Assembly: GCA_905478225.1 (NCBI GenBank)
Contig: CAJQHR010000005.1
Coordinates: 62,001 to 126,000, forward strand
Source of the DNA: an uncultured Crocinitomix sp.
GTDB lineage: Bacteria; Bacteroidota; Bacteroidia; Flavobacteriales_D; Crocinitomicaceae
DNA: 64,000 nt
Direction: 5' to 3'
Program-made: the position numbers and the translations under genes
Part shown: positions 53,904-63,182 of the stretch, in pieces
Layout: every line of letters starts with the position of its first letter
How positions within the stretch are numbered: position 1 is the first letter of the stretch
Notes under the pieces: model-generated
Told to the model about the DNA's origin: nothing
Seen by the model: the letters and a program-made list of their open reading frames with translations, nothing else
Database searches by the model: none

Positions 53904-55148
53904 ATGGATTTACAACAGATAAAACAACGTTTTGGTATTATTGGTAATTCGAGCGCTTTAAAGCAAGCCTTGAATATTTCTGTGCAAGTAGCGCCCACTG
54001 ATATTAGCGTGCTTATTACCGGTGAAAGTGGAACAGGGAAAGAAGTAATTCCTAAAGTTATTCATCAATTAAGTGCACGTAAACACGGCTCCTATATTGC
54101 CGTTAACTGCGGTGCAATACCTGAAGGAACAATAGATAGTGAACTTTTTGGACACGAGAAAGGATCGTTTACAGGAGCCCACGACCAGCGGAAAGGCTAT
54201 TTTGAAGTTGCGGACAACGGCACCATTTTTTTAGATGAAGTTGCCGAATTGCCGCTGACGACACAAGTACGACTTTTAAGGGTTTTAGAAACTGGTGAGT
54301 TTATTCGAGTTGGATCATCACAACCGATTAAAACAAATGTTCGAATCATAGCTGCGACAAATGAAAACATGTTACAAGCCATTCAAACGGGGAAATTTAG
54401 AGAGGATTTATTTTACAGGTTAAGCACTGTTCCAATTAAATTGCCGCCTTTACGCCAAAGAAAAGATGACATTCACTTATTGTTTCGCAAATTCGCATCA
54501 GATTTTGCTGAAAAATACCGCATGCCCTCCATTCGATTAACTGATGATGCGATCCACGTTTTAAACAATTACAATTGGCCAGGAAATATACGCCAATTGA
54601 AAAACGTGACAGAGCAAATCTCGGTAGTTGAGAATAGCCGTGACATTAGTGGAGAGATTTTGCAAACCTATTTACCCGATTATACGGCTACAAACCTACC
54701 AATACTCGCAAGTACAGCTTCTAAAGAAAGTGACTTTAGTGAGCGTGACCTTTTGTATAAGGTACTCTTTGATATGAAAAAAGATTTGGGCGAGCTTAAA
54801 AAAATGGTTGTGAACATGCTTCGCGAGGGCACTGATGATTTAAGTAGCGAAGATCGGAATGATATGATTTCAAAATTATATCCTGAACCAGGTACAAAAC
54901 GTCCTAATTTATTGGCGGAGCCATACATCTACAATGAAGACACAACAGTTCACACACCCGACCAATATGGAAATGGCTATGAAGAACATATAGAAGTTGA
55001 GGAATCACTCTCTTTAGAAGACCGTGAGAAGGAATTAATTCAAAAAGCATTGGAAAAACACAGAGGTAAAAGAAAATATGCCGCACAAGACTTAGGGATA
55101 TCTGAACGTACCTTATACCGTAAAATAAAAGAATACGATTTAAAATAA
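53904..55148 (+). CDS. Sigma-54-dependent transcriptional activator without receiver domain
   Basis: The 414 residues begin directly with the AAA+ domain: Walker A GESGTGKE (40-47), the sigma-54 loop GSFTGA (87-92, usually GAFTGA), Walker B GTIFLDE (106-112), the arginine finger region [15 protein letters not shown] middle linker (about 270-360) has an acidic stretch, and a Fis-type helix-turn-helix ends it ([20 protein letters not shown]). Lacking a receiver, it is presumably controlled by other means. Between miaB (2 nt) and lptE (27 nt), a placement common in Flavobacteriia. Confidence 0.92.
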   Translation: MDLQQIKQRFGIIGNSSALKQALNISVQVAPTDISVLITGESGTGKEVIPKVIHQLSARKHGSYIAVNCGAIPEGTIDSELFGHEKGSFTGAHDQRKGYFEVADNGTIFLDEVAELPLTTQVRLLRVLETGEFIRVGSSQPIKTNVRIIAATNENMLQAIQTGKFREDLFYRLSTVPIKLPPLRQRKDDIHLLFRKFASDFAEKYRMPSIRLTDDAIHVLNNYNWPGNIRQLKNVTEQISVVENSRDISGEILQTYLPDYTATNLPILASTASKESDFSERDLLYKVLFDMKKDLGELKKMVVNMLREGTDDLSSEDRNDMISKLYPEPGTKRPNLLAEPYIYNEDTTVHTPDQYGNGYEEHIEVEESLSLEDREKELIQKALEKHRGKRKYAAQDLGISERTLYRKIKEYDLK

Positions 55149-55175
55149 GCGAGGACTGCTGCCGTTATACTGAAT

Positions 55176-55670
55176 ATGAAAACATTATTTGCATTTTTTT
55201 TGATTCCAATTCTACTCTACTCTTGCGACATAGAATATGGAATGCTTGATGGCAGTATTGATGCAGAAACTTTTTCAGTTGAATTATTTGAAGAACAAGC
55301 TGCAAATGCACCTGTTGGTTATGGTGCAGCCTATACCGATTTCTTCAAGGATTATATGATCTCCCGAACGAAATTGGATTTAAAAAGCAAGAATGCGGAC
55401 ATTGAAGTCTCAGGCAGAATCACTTACTTTAACACCACGCCCGTATCTGTCCAATCGGATGAATTAGCTGCATTAAACAGACTAATAGTAACTCTTTCCG
55501 TTACTGTGATTAATAATAAAAACGAGGATCAAAGTTTTGAAGCTAATTTTACGCAACAATCTGATTTTGATGCCAATTTAGATTTAACCGCCGTGCAATC
55601 TGAACTGCTGGACGATATCAATGGAAAATTGTCCCAAGATATAATTAACCGCCTTACAAGTAATTGGTGA
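55176..55670 (+). CDS. lptE: LptE-like LPS-assembly lipoprotein
   Basis: The 164 residues have a lipoprotein signal ending LLYSC (Cys17). The mature part reads DAETFSVELFEEQAANAPVG, then DYMISRTKLDLKSKNADIEV, SGRITYFNTTPVSVQ and EDQSFEANFTQQSDFDANLD, the Bacteroidota LptE pattern. LptE plugs the LptD barrel that inserts LPS in the outer membrane. Identification rests on this pattern and on its position before the TPR-like gene and secG; sequence identity to proteobacterial LptE is expected to be low. Confidence 0.8.
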   Translation: MKTLFAFFLIPILLYSCDIEYGMLDGSIDAETFSVELFEEQAANAPVGYGAAYTDFFKDYMISRTKLDLKSKNADIEVSGRITYFNTTPVSVQSDELAALNRLIVTLSVTVINNKNEDQSFEANFTQQSDFDANLDLTAVQSELLDDINGKLSQDIINRLTSNW

Positions 55671-56806
55671 TTTCGGGTGATAAAATAGCGCACTATATTT
55701 CGCTGCCTCAAGCTGTTGAAAAAGACGATCTTTCAGATTTAGAAGAACTCGTAAAAAAGTATCCATATGCTAGCAGTTTTCGTTTGTTAGAATTGAAAGG
55801 CTTAGCGCTTGCCACTAGCATTGATTTTGAAGAAAAACTAAAGTCAACAGCGATTCACGCACCTGATCGTGGACATTTATACGAATTCATTCATTCTGGA
55901 GATGCAACAAATGAATCGGAACCACTAAGCGATTTTTCAGCAACCGAAGCGGAAGAAAAACAGGTCCCAGTTCCGGCAGTTGTAGAAACGCCTGATAATG
56001 TAGAAGTAAAAACGTTCGTCCCTATCATTCAAGAACCTACAGAAGAAATTAAGGTTGAAGCTGAAATTAGTATACCTCCTGTTGAAGCAAATGAAAATGT
56101 TGCGAGTGTTGAAGAATCAATTCCAGTAACAAGGCCTGAGGTTGAAGAATCGATCATAAAAAATGATTTAACAGAACTTGATGTTGACATCTTAAATAAA
56201 GCAATAGATGTGGCTTTTGTAAGTTCTGAAATTGCTACTAACAATCCGTTTGAAGAAGTTGAAGAAAAGGAGTTGGAAGCGGTCATAGAAGAAATTCCAA
56301 TTGAAGAAGAAATTACGGTTGAACCAGTTTCAAATGATTCGCTTGATGAGACTATTAATAGAGGCGATTTAACCTTTATACAGTGGCTTCGAATTAAACA
56401 AGAAGGAAATAAATCTTTAGCAAAAACAGAAGAAAAAGAGGCAGCTCCAACTATTGAAGAAGTTGAATCCACCCCCGTATCAACAGAAAAAATAGTAGAA
56501 AAAGAAACACCTAAAGAGGACGGTAGAAAAAAAGATATTGACGCTTTGCTGGATAAATTCATGGCAGAAGAGCCAAGGATCTCAAAACCAGTTCAAGACT
56601 TCTATAATCCGGTAAAAAGCGCGCAGAAAAGTGTAGAAGAATCGGACGATATGGTCACCGAGACTTTAGCTAAAATTCATGTGTTACAAAAGAATTATTC
56701 AAAGGCAATTTCAGCTTATGAGAAATTAATTTTGTTATATCCAGAAAAAAAGACTTTCTTTGCAAGTCGAATTGAAAAAATAAGGGAAGAATCTAAAAAA
56801 AGATAA
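55667..56806 (+). CDS. Acidic TPR-like protein between lptE and secG
   Basis: Starting at GTG 55667 (379 residues), whose last two bases begin the lptE stop TGA, a coupled GTGA junction; there is no ATG, and TTG 55664 directly follows a stop. The N-terminus (IAHYISLPQAVEKDDLSDLE) is helical. The middle (about 75-290) is a Glu/Val/Pro-rich, probably disordered segment. The end has a TPR-like helix pair (TLAKIHVLQKNYSKAISAYEK). No signal peptide, so probably cytosolic. Neighbours suggest an envelope-assembly or secretion link. Function unknown. Confidence 0.75.
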   Translation: MISGDKIAHYISLPQAVEKDDLSDLEELVKKYPYASSFRLLELKGLALATSIDFEEKLKSTAIHAPDRGHLYEFIHSGDATNESEPLSDFSATEAEEKQVPVPAVVETPDNVEVKTFVPIIQEPTEEIKVEAEISIPPVEANENVASVEESIPVTRPEVEESIIKNDLTELDVDILNKAIDVAFVSSEIATNNPFEEVEEKELEAVIEEIPIEEEITVEPVSNDSLDETINRGDLTFIQWLRIKQEGNKSLAKTEEKEAAPTIEEVESTPVSTEKIVEKETPKEDGRKKDIDALLDKFMAEEPRISKPVQDFYNPVKSAQKSVEESDDMVTETLAKIHVLQKNYSKAISAYEKLILLYPEKKTFFASRIEKIREESKKR

Positions 56807-56807
56807 A

Positions 56808-57152
56808 ATGGGGACTCTATTAACTATAATCATATTAGTAGCCTGTGTAGCACTAATTTTATTTGTGCTTGTACAAAATCCAAAAGGAGGAGGATTAAAT
56901 TCTGAATTTGGTTCAGCCGTGCAATTGGGCGGTGCTAAGAGAGCGACCGATATCTTAGAAAAAGGAACTTGGGGATTAGCAATTGCAATTGCTGTAATTG
57001 TATTAGGAATGGCACTTGGGGGGAATGATGCACCAGCTGCTGGCGATCCTAGCGAAATTGAAACAGACCTGTCAGAAATTGATGCTGATGACGCACCTGA
57101 AACAGGTTTAACATTACCAGAAGGATTAAACCCTGGAGCAGCCGGAGAATAA
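56808..57152 (+). CDS. secG: Preprotein translocase subunit SecG
   Basis: Small subunit of SecYEG. The 114 residues have two helices (about 2-22, LLTIIILVACVALILFVLVQ; and about 52-70, GLAIAIAVIVLGMALGG) flanking the conserved NPKGGGLNSEFGSAVQLGG loop, then an acidic 40-residue tail (EIETDLSEIDADDAPE) longer than in E. coli. It begins 1 nt after the TPR-like stop and ends at a strong terminator. Confidence 0.93.
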   Translation: MGTLLTIIILVACVALILFVLVQNPKGGGLNSEFGSAVQLGGAKRATDILEKGTWGLAIAIAVIVLGMALGGNDAPAAGDPSEIETDLSEIDADDAPETGLTLPEGLNPGAAGE

Positions 57153-57173
57153 ATATTAGAATAAATAATATCT

Positions 57174-57209
57174 AAAAATGTCAGTATGTCATTCATATTG
57201 ACATTTTTT
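57174..57209. terminator. Terminator after secG
   Basis: 15-bp stem AAAAATGTCAGTATG / CATATTGACATTTTT, with one G-T pair, TCATT loop and T6. It ends the miaB-secG transcript and separates it from groESL. Confidence 0.88.
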
Positions 57210-57242
57210 CTGCAATAAAGTCTGATAATTTAGCCATTTTGA

Positions 57243-57255
57243 CACTTAATAAGTG
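57243..57255. promoter_or_regulatory. Palindrome upstream of groESL
   Basis: CACTTA-A-TAAGTG, a perfect 6-bp inverted repeat 70 nt before groES, overlapping a TTGACA-like hexamer (57239-57244). It is unlike CIRCE (TTAGCACTC-N9-GAGTGCTAA). May be an operator for heat-shock control. Confidence 0.35.
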
Positions 57256-57324
57256 GATTAGGAGAATGGCACAAATTGTGACTAAACAAAACAAAGATTA
57301 TAAACGAACAAACAAAATATAATT

Positions 57325-57591
57325 ATGTTAAAACCATTAGCAGACCGAGTTTTGATAGAAGCTGCTCCGGCAGAAGAGAAGACCGCAAGTGGAATCATCA
57401 TTCCTGACACGGCAAAAGAAAAACCCTTGCAAGGTAAAGTAATTGCAGTAGGGCCCGGTAAAGTGGACGAACCCATGACAGTAAAAGAAGGAGATAGCGT
57501 GCTTTACGGACAATATTCTGGTACAGAAATTAAATTAGATGGAAACACCTATTTGATTATGCGTGAATCAGACGTTTACGGAATATTATAA
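57325..57591 (+). CDS. groES: Co-chaperonin GroES
   Basis: Heptameric lid of the GroEL chamber. The 88 residues begin [20 protein letters not shown], and the mobile loop is [28 protein letters not shown] and [20 protein letters not shown] complete the barrel. 31 nt before groEL in the standard two-gene operon. Confidence 0.97.
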   Translation: MLKPLADRVLIEAAPAEEKTASGIIIPDTAKEKPLQGKVIAVGPGKVDEPMTVKEGDSVLYGQYSGTEIKLDGNTYLIMRESDVYGIL

Positions 57592-57622
57592 TAATTGTTT
57601 AAACTGAATTAAATAGAACGAA

Positions 57623-59254
57623 ATGGCAAAAGAAATAGTTTTTGATATTGAAGCAAGAGATCAATTGAAAAAAGGAGTGGACGCTTTGGCGAACGCTGTA
57701 AAAATAACATTAGGACCAAAAGGAAGAAATGTAATTATTGATAAAAAGTTTGGCGCACCGCACATTACAAAAGATGGGGTTACTGTTGCAAAGGAAATTG
57801 AGTTAGCGGACGGCATTGAAAATATGGGCGCACAAATGGTGCGTGAAGTTGCTTCAAAAACTGCAGACATTGCAGGAGACGGAACAACAACAGCAACTGT
57901 TTTGGCGCAAGCAATAATTACAACAGGTCTAAAAAACGTGGCAGCAGGGGCAAATCCAATGGATTTGAAACGAGGAATTGACAAGGCGGTAAAAGTGGTT
58001 GTAAATAGTTTAAAAGAACAATCTCAAGAGGTTGGGTCGGATAATGATAAAATCAAACAAGTCGCGACAATATCAGCAAATAACGATAGTTCAATTGGTA
58101 GCTTAATTGCTGAAGCTATGAAAGTTGTTGGTAATGAAGGCGTAATTACCGTAGAAGAAGCAAAAGGAACTGAAACTGAAGTTAAAACAGTTGAAGGAAT
58201 GCAATTCGACCGTGGATACCTTTCTCCATACTTTGTTACGAATGCAGAAAAAATGATTGCTGAATTAGAAAATCCGTACATCTTAATTTACGATAAAAAG
58301 ATTTCTAACATTCAAGAAATACTGCCAGTATTAGAACCAGTTGCACAATCAGGGAAACCTTTATTGATTGTTGCTGAAGATATTGACGGAACCGCCTTAT
58401 CTACATTGGTAATTAACCGTTTAAAAGCAGGGCTAAAAATTGCAGCTGTTAAAGCTCCAGGATTTGGTGACAGACGTAAAGCAATGTTAGAAGATATTGC
58501 AGTATTAACAGGAGGAACTGTAATTTCTGAAGAAAGAGGATTCACTTTAGAAAATGCAACAATTGAACACCTGGGAACTGCTGAAAAAGTAGACATTGAC
58601 AAAGACAATACAACAATTGTTAATGGACAAGGGAATAAAGAAGCTATTGATGCGCGTATTAACCAAATTAAAGCGCAAATAGAAACAACAACTTCTGATT
58701 ACGACAAAGAAAAATTACAAGAGCGTTTAGCAAAACTTTCTGGTGGGGTTGCAGTACTTTATGTAGGTGCGGCAACTGAAGTTGAAATGAAAGAGAAAAA
58801 AGACCGTGTTGATGATGCTTTATCTGCTACACGTGCAGCAGTTGAAGAAGGAATTGTTCCTGGTGGAGGTGTTGCATTTATTCGTGCAATTGGTGCCTTA
58901 GATGGGCTAGAAGGTGATAATGCAGATGAAACAACCGGAATTGCCATTGTAAGAAGATCAATTGAAGAACCGTTAAGACAAATTGTTAAAAACGCAGGTG
59001 GTGAAGGCGCAGTAATTGTGCAAAAAGTAGCTGAAGGTAAAGGTGACTATGGTTTTAATGCAAGAACAGAAGTTTTTGAAAACCTATATGACGCTGGCGT
59101 AATTGATCCAACGAAAGTGACTCGAATCGCGATAGAAAACGCGGCTTCGATTTCATCCATGTTATTGACGACGGAATGCGTTATTGTAGATATTCCTGAA
59201 GATGAACCTGCTCATATGGGCGGTGGAATGCCTGGTGGAATGCCAATGATGTAA
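57623..59254 (+). CDS. groEL: Chaperonin GroEL
   Basis: ATP-driven 14-mer folding chamber in the cytosol. The 543 residues are standard. Equatorial motifs are [33 protein letters not shown] (nucleotide Asp) and [12 protein letters not shown]. The apical domain has [13 protein letters not shown] and [15 protein letters not shown]. The hinge and C-terminal equatorial part have [15 protein letters not shown]. The tail is Gly-Met rich ([11 protein letters not shown]). A tandem 7-bp repeat and a terminator follow. Confidence 0.98.
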   Translation: MAKEIVFDIEARDQLKKGVDALANAVKITLGPKGRNVIIDKKFGAPHITKDGVTVAKEIELADGIENMGAQMVREVASKTADIAGDGTTTATVLAQAIITTGLKNVAAGANPMDLKRGIDKAVKVVVNSLKEQSQEVGSDNDKIKQVATISANNDSSIGSLIAEAMKVVGNEGVITVEEAKGTETEVKTVEGMQFDRGYLSPYFVTNAEKMIAELENPYILIYDKKISNIQEILPVLEPVAQSGKPLLIVAEDIDGTALSTLVINRLKAGLKIAAVKAPGFGDRRKAMLEDIAVLTGGTVISEERGFTLENATIEHLGTAEKVDIDKDNTTIVNGQGNKEAIDARINQIKAQIETTTSDYDKEKLQERLAKLSGGVAVLYVGAATEVEMKEKKDRVDDALSATRAAVEEGIVPGGGVAFIRAIGALDGLEGDNADETTGIAIVRRSIEEPLRQIVKNAGGEGAVIVQKVAEGKGDYGFNARTEVFENLYDAGVIDPTKVTRIAIENAASISSMLLTTECVIVDIPEDEPAHMGGGMPGGMPMM

Positions 59255-59258
59255 TTTG

Positions 59259-59290
59259 TCAATGTTCAATGTTCAATGTTCAATGTTCAA
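59259..59290 (+). repeat. 7-bp tandem repeat after groEL
   Basis: TCAATGT repeated four times plus a partial unit, starting 5 nt beyond the groEL stop. Copy number could vary by replication slippage. Confidence 0.85.
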
Positions 59291-59427
59291 ATGTAAAGTA
59301 AGTTCACCTTAAACATTTGTTGTAATTGTTAATTAATTGTACATTGATAACTGAAATATGTTTTCTAGACGATCTGTTCTTCCCTAGCTCGCAAGAGATA
59401 TAGGATAGCACGGAACGGCAACATAAA

Positions 59428-59465
59428 GTCCCGCTTTGGTTTTACTGGAGCGGGACATTTTTTTG
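59428..59465 (+). terminator. Terminator of groESL
   Basis: Perfect 8-bp stem GTCCCGCT / AGCGGGAC with a 13-nt loop, then A and T7. It lies 173 nt beyond the groEL stop. Confidence 0.85.
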
Positions 59466-59495
59466 TAGGGCGTCTATTGGAAAGAACTAGATGAA

Positions 59496-61364
59496 CTATT
59501 TTTTTGTGAATTTATGTTGAACTGTCACACCGTCAACAGTGCTCAACTGAAGTATGTAAATTCCTTGAGAAAGTGATGAAACATCAATACGCTTCCCCTG
59601 AAAAGCAGCAGACTGCATACATTCTTCGCCTATGACATCATAGATTGTAAATGTCTTAAACTGCTGTCCTCGAATGATTAATTCCGTAATCGCAGGATTT
59701 GGAAACACTTCAAAATCAACCGTTTCATTTTCGAAAGTGGATAGATATAGATCTTCACCAGGCAGTTCAACTGAACTTGGATAAGTTGAGTTGTGATGCA
59801 CAGTTATATTGGCAACATTGCCGTCTCCTTCAACATACATTTCTCCGCCATCTTGTAAATTAACGTTAAAACGTACGGCGTGATTACCGCTAACGTAAAT
59901 CTTAATGGCATGACCCGTTAACCATGTATAATTGGTAAAAGGCATTTCGATATTCACTTCATAAACCTCACCAGGCTCCATAAAATCTTCGTCAGCCTCA
60001 TAATAATCTCCACCACGAAATCGCATGCGTTGAATACCATCAGTTATTAGCATACTTCGACCATCTGGATAAAGATCAGCTAATCGAATAGCAATATCAC
60101 CATCTGGCTGATCGCTTTCAATGAAAAGTTTAATTTTTATGCGCCCCGTAATTGCAATTGAGTTGGCTAATGTTCTGGTTTGAAAAGTCAGAATATCGTT
60201 TCGAACATCCAGACTATTTTGATTATAAGGTCCTTGATCTAAATCATTTGAAAGAGTAGCCCCACCAATTGTTGGACTTGGATCATTCGGGTCGCAAACA
60301 AAAGAGTCATCACCTACTCCACCATCCCCGTTCAATGCTCCATCTTTATCTAAAAACAAGAGATCTGAATCAGTTGCATGAATATCGTCTGAATTGGAAG
60401 TATGCCAAGTATCGTTGCCACCCATTTCATAATATGTAATTAAATCTGTATCGTCCCAACCGTTGTCTGCATCTAATAAATAATAGTTCAAAAAATCCCA
60501 GGCCATTGAGTCACTTTTAAACTCTGCATTATCATATGTGAGTTCACCCTGAACAGCAGAGCCAACATATGCAGCACCTGTGCCTCCGTGTACCCATGGA
60601 CCAACCAATAACCATTGCTGATCTTGCACATCAGCATCAGCATCACTGCGTGAGTTTTTATAGAACTCCATCATTGCATCTATTGTATGGTCATACCAAC
60701 CACCAATTTGCAACGTTGGAATATGGATTTCACTTGAAAAATAAGCCCCCTCTTCTGCGATAGTCCAAAACAAATTATCATAGCGGTTAGCAAGGACGAT
60801 AGGGGAGAGTCCAATACCGAGCGCATCTAATTGAAATAAACGCGCTTCTTCGAGCACGCCGCCGTAAAAATACGTTTCATAACCTTGCGCACCAGTATTC
60901 ACCATGGGAACTGCACAGGTATGGTTAGGATGCTCTTCTCTTGCCGTGTGATATTGAACGCCACCCAATGCTGAAGGTCCCCATGTTCCAATGCGATCTC
61001 CGTGCCAATCTTGTTCAGTAATCCATTCACAAATATCATAACCATCTTCTCCCCTTTCAAAATCGGTCACATCTGCTCCAAAAGAACCATAAAAGCCGCG
61101 CCAATCTACAATCACCCAAATAAATGGTTGATCATCCAAATCCATTCCAACTCCCATTGGAAGTGACCAAGAATAGAAATCCTTATTGTAAGGAGTTTGA
61201 ATTAAAACGACCTCACCACTTGTAACTCCATCTGGAATATATACATCTGCTTGGAGTAATTCTCCATCTCGCATTGGAATCCAAATATCATCAAATGTGG
61301 GAGTCATTTGCGCAGAGCTACAAATCGTAAAAAATAAGAGTGTTAGCGTTGTTAATAATTTCAT
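59496..61364 (-). CDS. CocE/NonD (S15-like) hydrolase with T9SS sorting domain
   Basis: The 622 residues have a signal peptide (MKLLTTLTLLFFTICSSAQ). An alpha/beta-hydrolase domain of the X-Pro-dipeptidyl-peptidase S15 class carries DIWIPMRDGELLQADVYIP and VDWRGFYGSFGADVTDFE, the nucleophile Ser131 in GTWGPSALGG, IGGWYDHTIDAMMEFY (Asp) and GPWVHGGTGAAY (His). A jelly-roll C-terminal domain (RIKIKLFIESDQPDGDIAIR) follows, then a T9SS tail (FEVFPNPAITELIIRG to VTVQHKFTKK). It would be exported by the T9SS in this window. Could cleave esters, amides or proline peptides; substrate unknown. Confidence 0.88.
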   Translation of the reverse strand: MKLLTTLTLLFFTICSSAQMTPTFDDIWIPMRDGELLQADVYIPDGVTSGEVVLIQTPYNKDFYSWSLPMGVGMDLDDQPFIWVIVDWRGFYGSFGADVTDFERGEDGYDICEWITEQDWHGDRIGTWGPSALGGVQYHTAREEHPNHTCAVPMVNTGAQGYETYFYGGVLEEARLFQLDALGIGLSPIVLANRYDNLFWTIAEEGAYFSSEIHIPTLQIGGWYDHTIDAMMEFYKNSRSDADADVQDQQWLLVGPWVHGGTGAAYVGSAVQGELTYDNAEFKSDSMAWDFLNYYLLDADNGWDDTDLITYYEMGGNDTWHTSNSDDIHATDSDLLFLDKDGALNGDGGVGDDSFVCDPNDPSPTIGGATLSNDLDQGPYNQNSLDVRNDILTFQTRTLANSIAITGRIKIKLFIESDQPDGDIAIRLADLYPDGRSMLITDGIQRMRFRGGDYYEADEDFMEPGEVYEVNIEMPFTNYTWLTGHAIKIYVSGNHAVRFNVNLQDGGEMYVEGDGNVANITVHHNSTYPSSVELPGEDLYLSTFENETVDFEVFPNPAITELIIRGQQFKTFTIYDVIGEECMQSAAFQGKRIDVSSLSQGIYILQLSTVDGVTVQHKFTKK

Positions 61365-61498
61365 AAAAAAAGATTTTGACCATCCATGAATGGTTAAACA
61401 CGTTTCAATTTACGTAATAATTTATAAAGTTCTGCCATTTAATCGTTGAGAAAGACTCAGATTATTTGGGGTTAAACTCTTATTACAGGAAACAAAAA

Positions 61499-62095
61499 CT
61501 AGCGAATAATTTTACCTATTGTTCGAAAAATCAATTTAATATCTAACCAGAAAGAGCGATCAGCAATGTATTTTAAATTAAGTTTTAATTTGGCGGGCAT
61601 TACCTCCTCTATATATGCTTTGTCGGGATCATCAGCGGCACCCAAGATCTTTTGCTCATCTAAGTATTCGATAGAAGCATAATCAGTTAATCCTGGTAAA
61701 ACCGTCAATACATTCAATTGCTCTGCAGAATACATCTTTACGTATTTAGGCACCTCAGGGCGAGGGCCTACAACGCTCATATCTCCTTTTATGATATTGA
61801 TGAGTTGTGGTATTTCGTCTATTTTAAACTTGCGAATAAATTCGCCTACTTTAGTGATTCGTGAATCATTACCAATAGTTATTTGACCCGCTTTGTCGGA
61901 ATAAGATCGCATAGACCTGAATTTATACAATCCAAATTCTTTTTGATTTTTTCCAACTCGAATTTGACGATAAAAAATACCTCCACGACTATCGAGCGCA
62001 ATCCAAATAGAGATAATCATTAAGATGGGCGAAAAAATAACCAAAGCGATTAATGAGGAAAGAATATCAAATACGCGTTTGGCTATAAAACTCAT
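61499..62095 (-). CDS. Sugar transferase (undecaprenyl-phosphate glycosyl-1-phosphate transferase class)
   Basis: Starting at the ATG at 62095, right after wecB, gives 198 residues: a short membrane-bound form with one N-terminal hydrophobic hairpin (RVFDILSSLIALVIFSPILM). The conserved blocks are IFYRQIRVGKNQKEFGLYKF, RSMRS, KVGEFIRKFKIDEIPQLINI and GDMSVVGPRPEVPKYV, with the catalytic Asp-Glu pair. It starts repeat-unit synthesis by loading a sugar phosphate on undecaprenyl phosphate. Part of the polysaccharide cluster at the right edge. Confidence 0.92.
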   Translation of the reverse strand: MSFIAKRVFDILSSLIALVIFSPILMIISIWIALDSRGGIFYRQIRVGKNQKEFGLYKFRSMRSYSDKAGQITIGNDSRITKVGEFIRKFKIDEIPQLINIIKGDMSVVGPRPEVPKYVKMYSAEQLNVLTVLPGLTDYASIEYLDEQKILGAADDPDKAYIEEVMPAKLKLNLKYIADRSFWLDIKLIFRTIGKIIR

Positions 62096-62096
62096 T

Positions 62097-63179
62097 TTAG
62101 TTGTTCTGCAAAATGTGGTTAATGATATTCTCACAGGCTTTACCGTTGCCATAGAGGTCCTTTTCAAAATCAGAATTTTTATTCAACATTAACGCAACAG
62201 CGTCAACAATTTTTGTTTGATCCGATCCTACTAATACATTCACTCCCTCAGAAATAAGCTCTACCCATTCGGTTTGCTCACGCATGGTAATGCAATGCTT
62301 TTTAAAGAAGAAAGCTTCTTTTTGCAGACCGCCACTATCGGTCATGACCAAATCACAATGTTTGATCAATTCGATCATATCAAAATATCCAACAGGATCA
62401 ATCGTCTTCACCTTCAGCTTCAAGCCAAATGCTTCCAATTTTCCTTTTGTTCTAGGATGCAAAGGCAAGACTAAGGGAATTTTATTTGCATGAATCTCAT
62501 TGAGCGCATTAACAATACACTTTAATTTTTCTGGATCGTTTGTGTTTTCGGCACGGTGTAATGTGGCCAAACAAAACTTTTCTAAACCCAATTCAGAAAT
62601 AATGGTTGATTTTTCGCTTGAGATTTCAGCATAAAAATAAGCCGCGTCCTGCATAACATCACCCGACTTTACAACAGCACAACTTATATTATCATACCCC
62701 TCATCTCGCAAATTATCAATAGCTGTATCCGTTGGGCAAAACAAATAATCGGAAATTCGATCCGTTAAAATACGATTCACCTCTTCAGGCATTTCCATAT
62801 TAAAACTGCGTAAACCAGCCTCCACATGTGCTACCTTTACATGCAGCTTTTTAGCAGCTAATGCTCCAGCCAATGTTGAATTTGTATCTCCATATACCAA
62901 CAATAAATCCGGCTTTTCATCCTTAATAATTCCCTCAATACCTTCTAGCATACGCCCCGTCATTGCGCCATGATCTAGGCTATTTATTTGCAGATTATAT
63001 TTGGGTTTAGGAATATTCATTTCCTCGAAAAAAACATCACTCATGTTTTCATCAAAGTGTTGTCCAGTATGTACAATAATCTCTTCTACTCGATCAGATT
63101 TTTCAAAGGCACGGCTTAAAGCACCCGCTTTGACAAATTGCGGGCGAGCTCCTATAACGGTTAAAACTTTTACTTGCAT
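62097..63179 (-). CDS. wecB: UDP-N-acetylglucosamine 2-epimerase (non-hydrolysing)
   Basis: Interconverts UDP-GlcNAc and UDP-ManNAc for surface glycans. The 360 residues show VIGARPQFVKAGALSRAFE, VHTGQHFDENMSDVFFEEM, LVYGDTNSTLAGALAAKKL, HVEAGLRSFNMEMPEEVNR, ATLHRAENTNDPEKL and VMTDSGGLQKEAFFFKKHC. The GARPQ, HTGQH, HVEAG and TDSGG blocks are the UDP-binding and catalytic set. 1 nt before the sugar transferase and 3 nt after the aminotransferase gene, so one operon. Confidence 0.95.
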   Translation of the reverse strand: MQVKVLTVIGARPQFVKAGALSRAFEKSDRVEEIIVHTGQHFDENMSDVFFEEMNIPKPKYNLQINSLDHGAMTGRMLEGIEGIIKDEKPDLLLVYGDTNSTLAGALAAKKLHVKVAHVEAGLRSFNMEMPEEVNRILTDRISDYLFCPTDTAIDNLRDEGYDNISCAVVKSGDVMQDAAYFYAEISSEKSTIISELGLEKFCLATLHRAENTNDPEKLKCIVNALNEIHANKIPLVLPLHPRTKGKLEAFGLKLKVKTIDPVGYFDMIELIKHCDLVMTDSGGLQKEAFFFKKHCITMREQTEWVELISEGVNVLVGSDQTKIVDAVALMLNKNSDFEKDLYGNGKACENIINHILQNN

Positions 63180-63182
63180 CTA

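Noticed and set aside
56029-56562. 177-codon Ser/Thr-rich frame opposite the acidic TPR-like gene
   Set aside because: Mirror of Glu-rich codons (GAA read as TTC); no start signals or family motif.
57210-57324. CIRCE element upstream of groESL
   Set aside because: Neither TTAGCACTC nor GAGTGCTAA is present; only a short unrelated palindrome.
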